The notes under the pieces are model-generated. The model was not told where the DNA came from and ran no database searches. It was given only the letters and a program-made list of their open reading frames with translations. From Cloacibacillus sp. (GTDB lineage: Bacteria > Synergistota > Synergistia > Synergistales > Synergistaceae), in NCBI RefSeq assembly GCF_020860125.1, contig NZ_JAJBUX010000041.1, positions 1 through 21,952 of the forward strand: DNA of 21,952 nt, written 5' to 3'. Of the stretch, positions 1-7,207 are shown one piece after another (position 1 is the stretch's first letter; every line of letters starts with the position of its first letter). A program made the translations under genes and the position numbers.

Positions 1-1
1 C

Positions 2-601
2 TCCGCCACCGCGGAGATAATTACCGCGTTGCTTTCGGCCTACGGCAAAGGCATCACCGAGGGGGAGGCCTCTGCGCTCTACACGGCGCTGGTGACCGAT
101 AACGGCAACTTTCGTTACAACTCGACCTCGGTGGAGAGCCACGGCTGCGCGCAGCTCCTGCTCGAAGCTGGGGCGAAGCCGACGGAGATCGACGACCGCA
201 TCAACGAAAATATGACTGATAAAATTTTGCATCTCTGGGGGCTTGCCTTTTCTCGCACCGAGCTCTTTGCCGGCGGTAAATGCGCCCTATTCTGGCTCCG
301 CGGCTTTGAGATCGACGGTGCGGATGCCGACTCCAACGCTCTTGACGGCCTCATCAACATGCTGATGCGTATCAAAGGCGTAAAGGTGGCGCTCTTCCTC
401 GCGGAGAAAAACGGCAATAATAAGCTCAGCGTGAGAAGCCGCGCCCCCTACAGCGCGCGCGGTCTTGCCGCCTGCTTTGGCGGCGGCGGACATTTGAACG
501 CCGCTGGCGCTAAAATTTCCGGCGATTTTGAGGATACACTCGCGTCGGTAAAAAAAGAGGCTGAAAAGTATGTTGCTTTCGGGAATACTTCCGCTCAATA
601 A
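2..601 (+). CDS. nrnA: DHH/DHHA1 phosphoesterase, NrnA-like (5' end missing)
   Basis: The reading frame is open from base 2, so the gene starts upstream of the window and only about the last 200 residues are seen. The N-terminal DHH metal-binding domain is therefore absent here. What is visible is the linker and the C-terminal DHHA1 domain, with the diagnostic glycine-rich GGGGHLNAAGAK motif about 30 residues before the end, which binds substrate in this family. NrnA-type enzymes degrade short oligoribonucleotides (nanoRNA) and hydrolyse 3'-phosphoadenosine 5'-phosphate in the cytoplasm. The order nrnA-truB-ribF downstream of rbfA/infB is a common bacterial arrangement, which supports the call. 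The 3' end overlaps truB by 32 bp, so the two are probably co-translated. RecJ-like relatives share the domains, but the context favours NrnA. Confidence 0.85.
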   Translation, partial: SATAEIITALLSAYGKGITEGEASALYTALVTDNGNFRYNSTSVESHGCAQLLLEAGAKPTEIDDRINENMTDKILHLWGLAFSRTELFAGGKCALFWLRGFEIDGADADSNALDGLINMLMRIKGVKVALFLAEKNGNNKLSVRSRAPYSARGLAACFGGGGHLNAAGAKISGDFEDTLASVKKEAEKYVAFGNTSAQ

Positions 602-1508
602 ACCGGCGGGACTCAGAAGCACCTACTGTGTGCAGAGGGTGCGCGGTATCCTTGGTAAAAAGATAAAGACGGGACACGGCGGTACTCTCGATTCCACCGC
701 CTCCGGCCTCCTGCTCGTGCTTGTGGGACAGGCGACGCGCCTCTCGAACTTTGTCATGGAGCTGCCCAAACGCTACGAGGCGGAGATCGCCTTCGGCGCC
801 GCCACCTCGACCGACGACATGAGCGGCGAGGTGACGGCGCGCGCGCCGTGGAGGCATATTACCGACGAGCTTATAGATTCGGCGCTATGTGGCTTTATGG
901 GCTGGCGCATGCAGTCTCCGCCAGCGGTCTCCGCCGTCCACATCGACGGTGAACGTGCCCACGCTCTGGCGCGCGGCGGCAGGGCGGTCATACCCGAGGC
1001 CAAGCCTGTCTGTTTTACGAAAATATCTCGCCTCTCCCCATTGGACGATAATGGCAGGGTGAAGTTACGCGTCGACTGCAGGAAGGGGACCTACGTCCGC
1101 AGCTTTGCCCGCGACCTCGGCGAACGCCTTGGCTCGCTGGCCCATATCATCAGCCTCGTGAGGGTATCGAGCGGCCCCTTTTCCATTGAAAGGGCTAAAG
1201 AGGCGGAAGTGCTTTTTGAAATGTCCCGAGAAGAGCTTGCCGCGGAGCTGATCCCCGCCGCCAGCCTCTGTGAACTCTTTCCCGGTTACGAGGCGGACGG
1301 CGATTCCTTTGAGCGGCTGAGCCATGGACAAAAGATAACGCTCGCGGGATTGAAACGCCGCCCGCTCATACAGACCGCGCCGCTTGCCGGCAGGCTGGTC
1401 GTCGCCTCGGAGAAAATATTCTCCATCTGCGCGGTCTCCCCCTGCGGGGTGACCTTTGAGCTGGCGCCGGAGGTCAACATAATAATCCAGGGAGGCGGCG
1501 CAGAATGA
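570..1508 (+). CDS. truB: tRNA pseudouridine(55) synthase TruB
   Basis: 312 residues, normal for TruB. The enzyme isomerises U55 to pseudouridine in the T-loop of tRNAs. The N-terminus has the family signature: GILPLNKPAG, then GHGGTLDSTASG with the catalytic aspartate at D41 (the usual GTLDP is GTLDS here), then TKxY-equivalent residues (KRYEAEIAFG) and the STDDMSGEV segment. The later stretch GTYVRSFARDLGERLG is also typical (KGTYIRSLxxDLG). The ATG at 570 has AAAGAGG about 9 bases upstream, inside the end of the preceding gene. The stop overlaps the ribF start as ATGA, so the three genes are translationally coupled. The C-terminal ~80 residues (PUA-like region) are divergent, as is usual. 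Confidence 0.95.
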   Translation: MLLSGILPLNKPAGLRSTYCVQRVRGILGKKIKTGHGGTLDSTASGLLLVLVGQATRLSNFVMELPKRYEAEIAFGAATSTDDMSGEVTARAPWRHITDELIDSALCGFMGWRMQSPPAVSAVHIDGERAHALARGGRAVIPEAKPVCFTKISRLSPLDDNGRVKLRVDCRKGTYVRSFARDLGERLGSLAHIISLVRVSSGPFSIERAKEAEVLFEMSREELAAELIPAASLCELFPGYEADGDSFERLSHGQKITLAGLKRRPLIQTAPLAGRLVVASEKIFSICAVSPCGVTFELAPEVNIIIQGGGAE

Positions 1509-2431
1509 TATACGCGCTTGGAGCCTTCGACGGCTTTCACCTCGGACACCGCCGGCTTCTTGAAATGGCGAAGCGGGAATCCGCGCAAAGAGATACCGGC
1601 TGGGGGGTAATCACCTTTGAGGGGCATCCGCGGATGCTTCTTAACCGCGACAACTTCAAACTGCTCTTTACGCCGCCAGAGCGGGATCTGATCGCCCGCT
1701 ACCTCGGCATACCGCGCATTGAGAAGATACACTTCACGCATGAATTCGCGGCGCTTGAGCCGCGTGAATTTGTGGACTACATCGCGGAAAAATACAACGT
1801 TGATGGCCTTGTCATCGGCGAGAACTTTCGCTTTGGCAGAGGGCGCTCCGGCACTCCCGCCGTGCTTGCCGAACTTGCGCGGGAACGCGGCTGGTCGCTA
1901 GACGTCATACCATCCTACAAGGTCGAGGGGCGGGTGGTGAGCAGCACCGCGACGAGAGAGGCCGTCCTGGCCGGCGAAATGACGCTGGCCTCCGAGCTCC
2001 TGGGCTATCCCTTCATTATCAGCGGCAGGGTGGTGCAGGGTGAGGCGCGGGGGCGGCTGCTCGGATACCGCACCGCGAATATCTCCGTCAAAGAGGGCAA
2101 GATATATCCTCCGCACGGTGTCTACGCGGCAATCTCATATATAGAGGGGGAGTGGCGCGGCGTCGCGCTCAACATAGGCAGCAACCCGACCTTTGACGAC
2201 GTGCGCCGCGCGCCGCGCTGCGAGGCGCACGTGATAGACTTTCACTACGGTCTCTACGACAGTCTGATGAGGCTCTTTATCATCGGACGCATCCGCGGCG
2301 AGAAAAAGTTTGCCTGTGCGGAAGAGCTTGTCGGACAGATCGGCGCCGATGTGGAGGCCTGCTCGGCCCGCTGTGAGAGATACATCGCGGAAAAGGACGC
2401 CGAACTCGGTAATTTTGCTTCGGTTCTTTGA
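1505..2431 (+). CDS. ribF: Bifunctional riboflavin kinase / FAD synthetase RibF
   Basis: 308 residues, the usual size. It phosphorylates riboflavin to FMN and adenylates FMN to FAD. The N-terminal FAD synthetase (nucleotidyltransferase) domain shows GAFDGFHLGH at 6-15, FRFGRGRSGT near 108-117 and VSSTATREAV near 145-154. The C-terminal flavokinase domain begins around 171 with GRVVQGEARGRLLGYRTAN and continues with GSNPTF near 225-230. The usual PTAN motif of the kinase domain reads RTAN (Arg189 in place of Pro), although the T and N ligands are kept. The ATG overlaps the truB stop (ATGA) and has GGAGGCGG 6-7 bases upstream. No FMN riboswitch precedes it, as expected for a gene translated within this operon. 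Confidence 0.95.
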   Translation: MIYALGAFDGFHLGHRRLLEMAKRESAQRDTGWGVITFEGHPRMLLNRDNFKLLFTPPERDLIARYLGIPRIEKIHFTHEFAALEPREFVDYIAEKYNVDGLVIGENFRFGRGRSGTPAVLAELARERGWSLDVIPSYKVEGRVVSSTATREAVLAGEMTLASELLGYPFIISGRVVQGEARGRLLGYRTANISVKEGKIYPPHGVYAAISYIEGEWRGVALNIGSNPTFDDVRRAPRCEAHVIDFHYGLYDSLMRLFIIGRIRGEKKFACAEELVGQIGADVEACSARCERYIAEKDAELGNFASVL

Positions 2432-2456
2432 CAGTATCGGGGCGCTAGCGTATCAT
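2428..2456 (+). promoter_or_regulatory. Sigma-70 type promoter for the SurA-like gene
   Basis: TTGACA (2428-2433, exact consensus) is separated by 17 bases from TATCAT (2451-2456, five of six). The -35 overlaps the ribF stop codon. Transcription would start near 2463, about 40 bases before the TTG start codon, giving a short leader with GAGGAGG at 2489-2495. Confidence 0.75.
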
Positions 2457-2504
2457 AACTAAGTTATAAACAAAGTGTATTATTTTTGAGGAGGAAGATT
2501 TCCC

Positions 2505-3563
2505 TTGCTGAGAACTATGCGGAACTATACCAAAGTAATAATGATAATAGTGATACTATTCTTCGTGGCCTCATGCTTCGCGGGGTACGGGCTCTATACC
2601 CGCGGCAACAGGGGCGGCGGAGACGGGATGCACGATTATCCCGTGGCGGAGGTCAACGGCCGGAATGTTATGCGTTCCGAGCTTGAAAAGGGCGCGGCGC
2701 AGATCTCCGAGCAGTACGGCAACAATGTCAGCTCGGCGGACATCCCCCAGATCAGAAGGGCCGCTCTTGACGGCATTATCATTCAGGGCGAGCTGCAGAA
2801 GGAGATCTCCAACAGAAAGATAGACGTTCCCAACGACGAGATAAACGCGGCATACACCAGGGCGATGGACAGCTATCCCACGCGCGAGGAATTTATGGAA
2901 TTCATCAAGCGCAGCGGGCTCACAGAAAAACAGATAAAAGAGGATATCAAAAAGCAGCTCCAGATGCAGAAGCTCATGGAGTCGCTCGAAAAAGATGTCG
3001 CGGTGGACGACAAGGAGGTTCGCGCCTTCTACGACACGGCGAAGAATTTCCTCTATAAGCAGCCCGCGGGCGTGATGGTCAACATCGCCACCTTCAAGGA
3101 CAAGGCGGCTGCCGAAGCGGCGCAGAAGGCCATCGCCGGCGGCGCGAAGTGGGATGCCGAGATAGAGAAATACAAAAACGACATCGAGATGGCGACCTCC
3201 TATGACAAGCCGACGATCATAACCGACCAGATGCTGCAGCAGAAAGAACTCGCCGTCCTCAAGGATTACCCGATGAATAAGGTAACGCCAGTTGAGAGCG
3301 CGGGAGAGAGCCACAGCTACATCGCCATCAAGCGCAGCAAGTCAGCCGAGCGAGTGCTTCCCTTCGACGAAGTGAGCGGCGACGTTACGGCGGTGATCAA
3401 AAACCAGAAGATGCAGCAGGCGCAGCAGAAATTCTACGGAGAGCTGCTCTCCCGCGCGAATGTGAAGGTGCTGGACGCCTCCATATTCCCCGAGGAAAAG
3501 AAGCCCGAGGCGGCCTCCGCCGACCAGACGGCGCCCGCGGCCTCCGAGGATAAGAAAGACTGA
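2505..3563 (+). CDS. Membrane-anchored SurA/PpiC-like peptidyl-prolyl isomerase or chaperone
   Basis: 352 residues. A single hydrophobic segment at about 11-32 (VIMIIVILFFVASCFAGYGL) after a short basic N-terminus looks like a signal anchor, placing the rest outside the cytoplasmic membrane. Residues ~45-170 resemble the SurA N-terminal chaperone domain: VAEVNGRNVMRSELEKG, a helical run, EFMEFIKRSGLTEKQIKEDI. Residues ~180-325 fit a divergent parvulin (PpiC-type) domain ending in PFDEVSGDVTAVIKNQK. The C-terminal tail is charged and low in complexity (Ala/Pro/Glu/Lys). Family members assist folding of secreted or outer-membrane proteins. The TTG at 2505 is chosen because GAGGAGG lies 9 bases upstream; the next ATG (2517) would be 21 bases away. 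Isomerase activity is uncertain because the parvulin core is weakly conserved. Confidence 0.75.
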   Translation: MLRTMRNYTKVIMIIVILFFVASCFAGYGLYTRGNRGGGDGMHDYPVAEVNGRNVMRSELEKGAAQISEQYGNNVSSADIPQIRRAALDGIIIQGELQKEISNRKIDVPNDEINAAYTRAMDSYPTREEFMEFIKRSGLTEKQIKEDIKKQLQMQKLMESLEKDVAVDDKEVRAFYDTAKNFLYKQPAGVMVNIATFKDKAAAEAAQKAIAGGAKWDAEIEKYKNDIEMATSYDKPTIITDQMLQQKELAVLKDYPMNKVTPVESAGESHSYIAIKRSKSAERVLPFDEVSGDVTAVIKNQKMQQAQQKFYGELLSRANVKVLDASIFPEEKKPEAASADQTAPAASEDKKD

Positions 3564-3601
3564 CGCGAAAGCGGCAAACGGACAAAAGATAAACATACTG
3601 A

Positions 3602-3631
3602 AATGGCCGGAGATGACTCCGGCCATTTTTG
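3602..3631 (+). terminator. Rho-independent terminator
   Basis: Perfect 11-bp stem AATGGCCGGAG / CTCCGGCCATT with the tetraloop ATGA, running into a short T run. It lies 38 bases after the SurA-like gene and ends that transcription unit. Confidence 0.9.
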
Positions 3632-3659
3632 TATGCTTCGCTGGGTGATTTGGCCTTTC

Positions 3660-3733
3660 CGGCGCGTACGCGCCGCTATATATTTTAAGTATGAACCGCT
3701 GCGTGGTGGGCGGAACTATATTCGTGCCCACCA
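3660..3733 (+). promoter_or_regulatory. Two palindromes upstream of the SDR gene (possible operators)
   Basis: A perfect 16-bp palindrome CGGCGCGTACGCGCCG lies at 3660-3675, followed at once by the AT-rich TATATATTTTAA. A second inverted repeat, TGGTGGGC (3704-3711) / GCCCACCA (3726-3733), surrounds TATATT, a plausible -10. Both lie in the 139-bp leader of the dehydrogenase gene. This is the usual position for repressor binding, though the second could also be an RNA hairpin. No regulator is encoded next to it. Confidence 0.4.
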
Positions 3734-3770
3734 TAAAACAGATAAAATATAAAACAGAGGTGTAATTGCC

Positions 3771-4544
3771 ATGATAACGAAAAAACTTATTGATTTACGG
3801 GGAAAGGCAGCCGTGGTCACGGGAGCGGCCGTGGGGATCGGAAAGGCCTCCGCGATGATGCTGGCGCGCTCCGGGGCCGCCGTCGCGCTGCTGGACAGAA
3901 ATTATGACGCGGCGGCGCTCTCCGCCTCTGAGATCGCCTCGGAGTGCGGCGTACAGACGAAGGCCTACCGCTGCGACGTCCTCGCCGAGCTGGACAGCGA
4001 GGCGGTAATTGAAGAGGCGGCGAGGGATTTTGGCGCGATAAACATCCTTGTCAACAACGCGGGCGGCGGCGGAGGCGGCAGGGAAGTATTCGACGGACTT
4101 ACGGACGATTACGTCAATAAAATATTCGGGCTCAACGTCTACAGCATATTCAGATTTTCACGCCTTTGCCTCCCCCATATGGAGCGCGCCGGGTACGGTT
4201 CCATTGTAAACATCAGCTCGATGGCGAGCGTCATGAGCAGCGTGAATATATCCGTCTACAGCGCCTCAAAGGCTGCCGTCAACGCGCTGACGCGCCAGAT
4301 GGCGATCGACGTCGCCCCGGTCCGCGTGAACGCCGTCGCCCCCGGCGCGGTAAAGACCGAGGCTCTGGCTTCGGTGCTCACGGAAGAGATGGAACGTAAG
4401 ATGCTGGCCTCGACGCCGCTGCACCGGCTTGGCACGCCCGAGGATATCGCCTCGGCGGTGCTGTTTTTCGCCTCTCCGATGTCTTCCTGGGTATCGGGGC
4501 AGACCCTGATCGTCTCCGGCGGCGGCGCGCAGGTACTGGAATGA
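3771..4544 (+). CDS. hdhA: Short-chain dehydrogenase, 7-alpha-hydroxysteroid dehydrogenase (HdhA)-like
   Basis: 257 residues, a classical SDR. The cofactor motif TGAAVGIG is at 17-24. Asp42 at the end of the second strand predicts NAD(H) rather than NADP(H). NNAG is at 95-98 with an unusual run of glycines after it, and the catalytic triad is Ser150, Tyr163, Lys167 (YSASK). From recall, the C-terminal half follows E. coli HdhA closely: APGAVKTEAL, TPLHRLGTPEDIA, SWVSGQTLIVSGGG. E. coli HdhA oxidises the 7-alpha-hydroxyl of bile acids such as cholate, so bile-acid dehydrogenation in the cytoplasm is the best prediction. The substrate cannot be proved from sequence, and other SDR activities are possible. 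The ATG at 3771 has AGAGGTG 8 bases upstream. It is transcribed alone; the next gene has its own promoter. Confidence 0.75.
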   Translation: MITKKLIDLRGKAAVVTGAAVGIGKASAMMLARSGAAVALLDRNYDAAALSASEIASECGVQTKAYRCDVLAELDSEAVIEEAARDFGAINILVNNAGGGGGGREVFDGLTDDYVNKIFGLNVYSIFRFSRLCLPHMERAGYGSIVNISSMASVMSSVNISVYSASKAAVNALTRQMAIDVAPVRVNAVAPGAVKTEALASVLTEEMERKMLASTPLHRLGTPEDIASAVLFFASPMSSWVSGQTLIVSGGGAQVLE

Positions 4545-4583
4545 GCATTACGGCGAAATAAAAACTATTTTATTATCGTACCC

Positions 4584-4612
4584 TTGTCAGATTTCACGCT
4601 CTTATATACACT
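4584..4612 (+). promoter_or_regulatory. Promoter for the TPR-DUF4037-DUF4125 operon
   Basis: TTGTCA (4584-4589, five of six) is followed after 17 bases by TACACT (4607-4612, four of six), in the 104-bp AT-rich gap after the dehydrogenase. The predicted start of transcription, near 4619, lies about 30 bases before the first ATG. Confidence 0.5.
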
Positions 4613-4648
4613 GGGCTTAAACAATCTTGGTAAAGGGCTGATTTGGTT

Positions 4649-5491
4649 ATGGACATTGAAAACGTGCTGCGCCGCTTTGAGAAGCTGCTCGCGCGGGGCC
4701 GCGTGGGCGAAGCCGGGCAGTATCTGGAAGAGACGGCAGCCGTTAGCGAAAGAGGCGGCGACGGCCTCGCGGAGGCCTCATGCCGTAACGAACTGACGGG
4801 TTTTTGGCGCGTCTGCGGCCAAAGAGAAAAAAGTTACGCCTCCGCGGAAAGAGCCTTAGCCCTGCTTTCAGAGAATGGCCTTGCCGGAAGCATCGACTAC
4901 GCGACGGCTCTGCTGAACTACGCCACCGCTAAATCCGCCTTCGGCGAGAGCGCGGAGGCGCTGCCGCTTTACAGGCGGGTGGAGGAGTGTTACCGGGAGC
5001 TGCTGCCGGCCTCCGACTACCGCCGCGCGAGCCTATACAACAATATGGTGCAGGCTCTGCTGCGGGACGGGAATACGAAGGAGGCGGCGGAATATTTTGA
5101 AAAATCCCTGCGTCTGCTGGCGGAGATGACAGATGTCGATTCCGAGAGGGCGACCTGCAATACCAACATCGCCTTCTGCCTGCTCGCGGAGGGACGGCTC
5201 GACGAGGCGCAGAAGTCGCTTGAAGTGGCGGAAGAGGGCTTTCGCCTCCTGCCGGGCGATCCCCATTATGACGGTGCGCTCTCCTGCCGTGGGCGGCTGG
5301 AATATCTGCGCGGTAGGTACGAAGAGGCCGCCGAGGCCTACCGCCGGCTGGCAAACAATATTGAGGGGCGTTTTGGGCGCAATATAAACTACGCGGCGGC
5401 CTGCCGCAGCTGCGCCAAGGCCTTCGCCGCCGCGGGCCTCGCCGACGAGGCGGAGCGTTTCCGCCTGCTGGCTGAATCGGCCTGCAGATAG
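4649..5491 (+). CDS. Tetratricopeptide-repeat protein
   Basis: 280 residues, almost entirely alpha-helical, with about five TPR-like units. Clear examples are the pairs around YNNMVQALLRDGNTKEAAEYF, NIAFCLLAEGRLDEAQKSL and GRLEYLRGRYEEAAEAYRRL, with the spaced Gly/Ala/Tyr pattern of the repeat. There is no signal peptide or membrane segment, so it is a cytoplasmic scaffold. TPRs bind partner proteins; the likely partners are the products of the next two genes, which follow within 22 and 5 bases. ATG 4649 is chosen, with AAGGG 11 bases upstream. An in-frame TTG at 4643 (5-base spacing) is possible and would add two residues. The particular function is unknown. Confidence 0.7.
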   Translation: MDIENVLRRFEKLLARGRVGEAGQYLEETAAVSERGGDGLAEASCRNELTGFWRVCGQREKSYASAERALALLSENGLAGSIDYATALLNYATAKSAFGESAEALPLYRRVEECYRELLPASDYRRASLYNNMVQALLRDGNTKEAAEYFEKSLRLLAEMTDVDSERATCNTNIAFCLLAEGRLDEAQKSLEVAEEGFRLLPGDPHYDGALSCRGRLEYLRGRYEEAAEAYRRLANNIEGRFGRNINYAAACRSCAKAFAAAGLADEAERFRLLAESACR

Positions 5492-5513
5492 AGGAATATT
5501 GGAGGGGATCGGA

Positions 5514-6428
5514 ATGCAGGGACTTGAACTATGCCGCCTGTTTTATCTACAGCATGGCGCGCCTCTGATCGAGAGCCGTCTTGGCGAAAGGGCGCGCCGC
5601 GTCGCTGTCGGGCTGGCGGGGCAGGGTTCGGACTGCCTCGGATTTGACGACGAACTCTCGCGCGACCACGACTTTGGTCCCGGCTTTTGCCTGTGGCTGA
5701 CGGACGAAGACGACGAGGAATTTGGCGATGAGCTGCGGCGGTTATACGCGGAGCTGCCTAAGTTGTTCCTCGGATATGCCCGCAACGCCACGCCTCAGGG
5801 CGCGGACAGAGTCGGCGTGATGCGTATAAGCCGTTTCTACGCGCAATATACGGGCTGCCGCGATATTCCCTCCGGCGCCGCCGCCTGGCTGCGCATCCCG
5901 GAACACCTGCTGGCCGCCGCCACCGGCGGCGAAATATTCCGCGATGAACTTGGGGAATTCAGCCGCGTCAGGAAGGGCCTGCTTCCCTGTTACCCCGATG
6001 ACGTGCGCCTGAAAAAACTGGCGGCGCGAGTTTTCGTTATGGCGCAGGCGGGACAATATAACTACGGCAGGATAATGAAGCACCGCGACGAGGTGGCGGC
6101 GGCACTCGCTCTGGGCGAGTTCGTCAAAGCCGCCCTCTCCGCCGTGCATCTGCTTAACCGCGGCTACGCGCCCTACTACAAATGGGCCTTCCGCAGCGCG
6201 CGCCGCCTGCCGCTGCTCCAGGAGGCGGTCGCCGGGCTTGAGGCCCTCTATTCACCGGGAGCCGACCGCGAAACGCTGATAGAATCTATCTGTTCCCTGG
6301 TTGGCGGCCATCTGGAAAGAGAGGGGCTCTCCTCCGCGAAAGATACCTTCCTGGTCGCGCACGCGGAGGAGATAATGCGGCGAATAAAGAGCGATTATCT
6401 AAGGAATTTAGGCGTTATGGTGGGGTAG
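5514..6428 (+). CDS. DUF4037 protein, nucleotidyltransferase-like
   Basis: 304 residues. The N-terminal third shows a nucleotidyltransferase-type active site: an alpha helix, then GQGSDCLGFDDELSRDHDFG at 36-55, where Gly38-Ser39 and Asp51-x-Asp53 match the GS...DxD metal-binding pattern of polymerase-beta-like transferases. This signature is typical of DUF4037. The remaining ~200 residues are helical and probably bind substrate. Members of this fold transfer a nucleotide to a small molecule, RNA or protein; which applies here is not known. The ATG at 5514 is chosen because GGAGGGG sits 6 bases before it, although an in-frame TTG at 5499 exists. It is sandwiched between a TPR gene and a DUF4125 gene in one operon. 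Confidence 0.75.
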   Translation: MQGLELCRLFYLQHGAPLIESRLGERARRVAVGLAGQGSDCLGFDDELSRDHDFGPGFCLWLTDEDDEEFGDELRRLYAELPKLFLGYARNATPQGADRVGVMRISRFYAQYTGCRDIPSGAAAWLRIPEHLLAAATGGEIFRDELGEFSRVRKGLLPCYPDDVRLKKLAARVFVMAQAGQYNYGRIMKHRDEVAAALALGEFVKAALSAVHLLNRGYAPYYKWAFRSARRLPLLQEAVAGLEALYSPGADRETLIESICSLVGGHLEREGLSSAKDTFLVAHAEEIMRRIKSDYLRNLGVMVG

Positions 6429-6433
6429 AGAAA

Positions 6434-7060
6434 ATGGAAAAGCTGATCGACGAAATAATCGGACTTGAATGGCGCTTCTTCGACCAGGTGCGGAACGAGG
6501 GCGGGCGGGCTCCATGCCAGGATGACTGGGAGACCTTCCGCATCATGCGCGGCAGCCAGTTCATGGCCTGGAACAGGCCGCTGCTGGAAAGCTGGCACGA
6601 GGATCTTTTACAGGCGCGTGAGCGGGGAGACAATCCGATGACGGAAAAATACGGTTATATGATGTGTATCGCCGACCCCGAGGCCAACCGAGGGCTGGCG
6701 GCCAGCCTGCCGCCGGTCTCCGAGGAAAAAAGGGCGCTGAGCTGGAAGATCATCGGGCGGCTCGTGCCGCAGAACGAGGCCTTCGGCAGACGTTACCCGC
6801 TCCTCGCCGCCCACGCGCGCCCGCTGCGCACGGCGGACGAGAGCGGTGGGGAGACGACCTCGATGGAAACCTACCAGCTGGGGGAGCTGTGGACCTATTC
6901 ACAGCGGACCCTGACGCTGCTTGACGAACATCTGAGGGATTTAGAGACGGCGGGGATAAATTATCCCGAGCTGGTGATCCGCAGCAGCCTTCTCCAGAGA
7001 GGCTTTCCCGGCCTTGAAGAGGCGGAGGCCTTCCTGGCGAAAAGACAGAGAGGCGTTTAG
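6434..7060 (+). CDS. DUF4125 family protein
   Basis: 208 residues, soluble, helical and rich in Trp, Arg and Glu. The N-terminal half carries the conserved pattern I associate with DUF4125: LEWRFFDQVRNEGGRAPCQD, then WETFRIMRGSQFMAWN, ESWHEDLLQARERGDNPMTEKYGYMM. The invariant Trp/Arg/Met/Lys residues suggest a ligand-binding or enzymatic role, but the family is uncharacterised. It starts 5 bases after the DUF4037 stop, inside a purine-rich stretch, so translation is probably coupled. DUF4037 and DUF4125 genes are, to my knowledge, often neighbours, which suggests that they act on the same substrate. Confidence 0.75.
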   Translation: MEKLIDEIIGLEWRFFDQVRNEGGRAPCQDDWETFRIMRGSQFMAWNRPLLESWHEDLLQARERGDNPMTEKYGYMMCIADPEANRGLAASLPPVSEEKRALSWKIIGRLVPQNEAFGRRYPLLAAHARPLRTADESGGETTSMETYQLGELWTYSQRTLTLLDEHLRDLETAGINYPELVIRSSLLQRGFPGLEEAEAFLAKRQRGV

Positions 7061-7114
7061 ATATCTTTCTTTGACAGGCACCGGATAAAAGACTGAGGAA
7101 CAACGGTAAAAAGT

Positions 7115-7155
7115 AAGAGAGGGAAGGGGATAAAAACATCCCCATCCCTCTCTTT
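7115..7155 (+). terminator. Terminator of the DUF4037/DUF4125 operon
   Basis: A long stem (7115-7131 with 7138-7154, 17 positions with a single A-A mismatch) around the loop AAAAAC, purine-rich on the left arm and ending in CTCTCTTT. It lies 54 bases after the DUF4125 gene. A shorter hairpin follows at 7183. Confidence 0.75.
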
Positions 7156-7182
7156 GTACAGTCAAAGATTATCCGCTATCCG

Positions 7183-7207
7183 CCGCAGCTTCAGCTGCGG
7201 ATCTTTT
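7183..7207 (+). terminator. Hairpin between convergent genes
   Basis: CCGCAGC (7183-7189) / GCTGCGG (7194-7200) with the loop TTCA, followed on the + strand by ATCTTTTTT. It overlaps the last codons of the minus-strand nhaC-like gene and would stop + strand read-through into it. In the minus direction no T run follows, so it acts there only as a hairpin. Confidence 0.6.
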
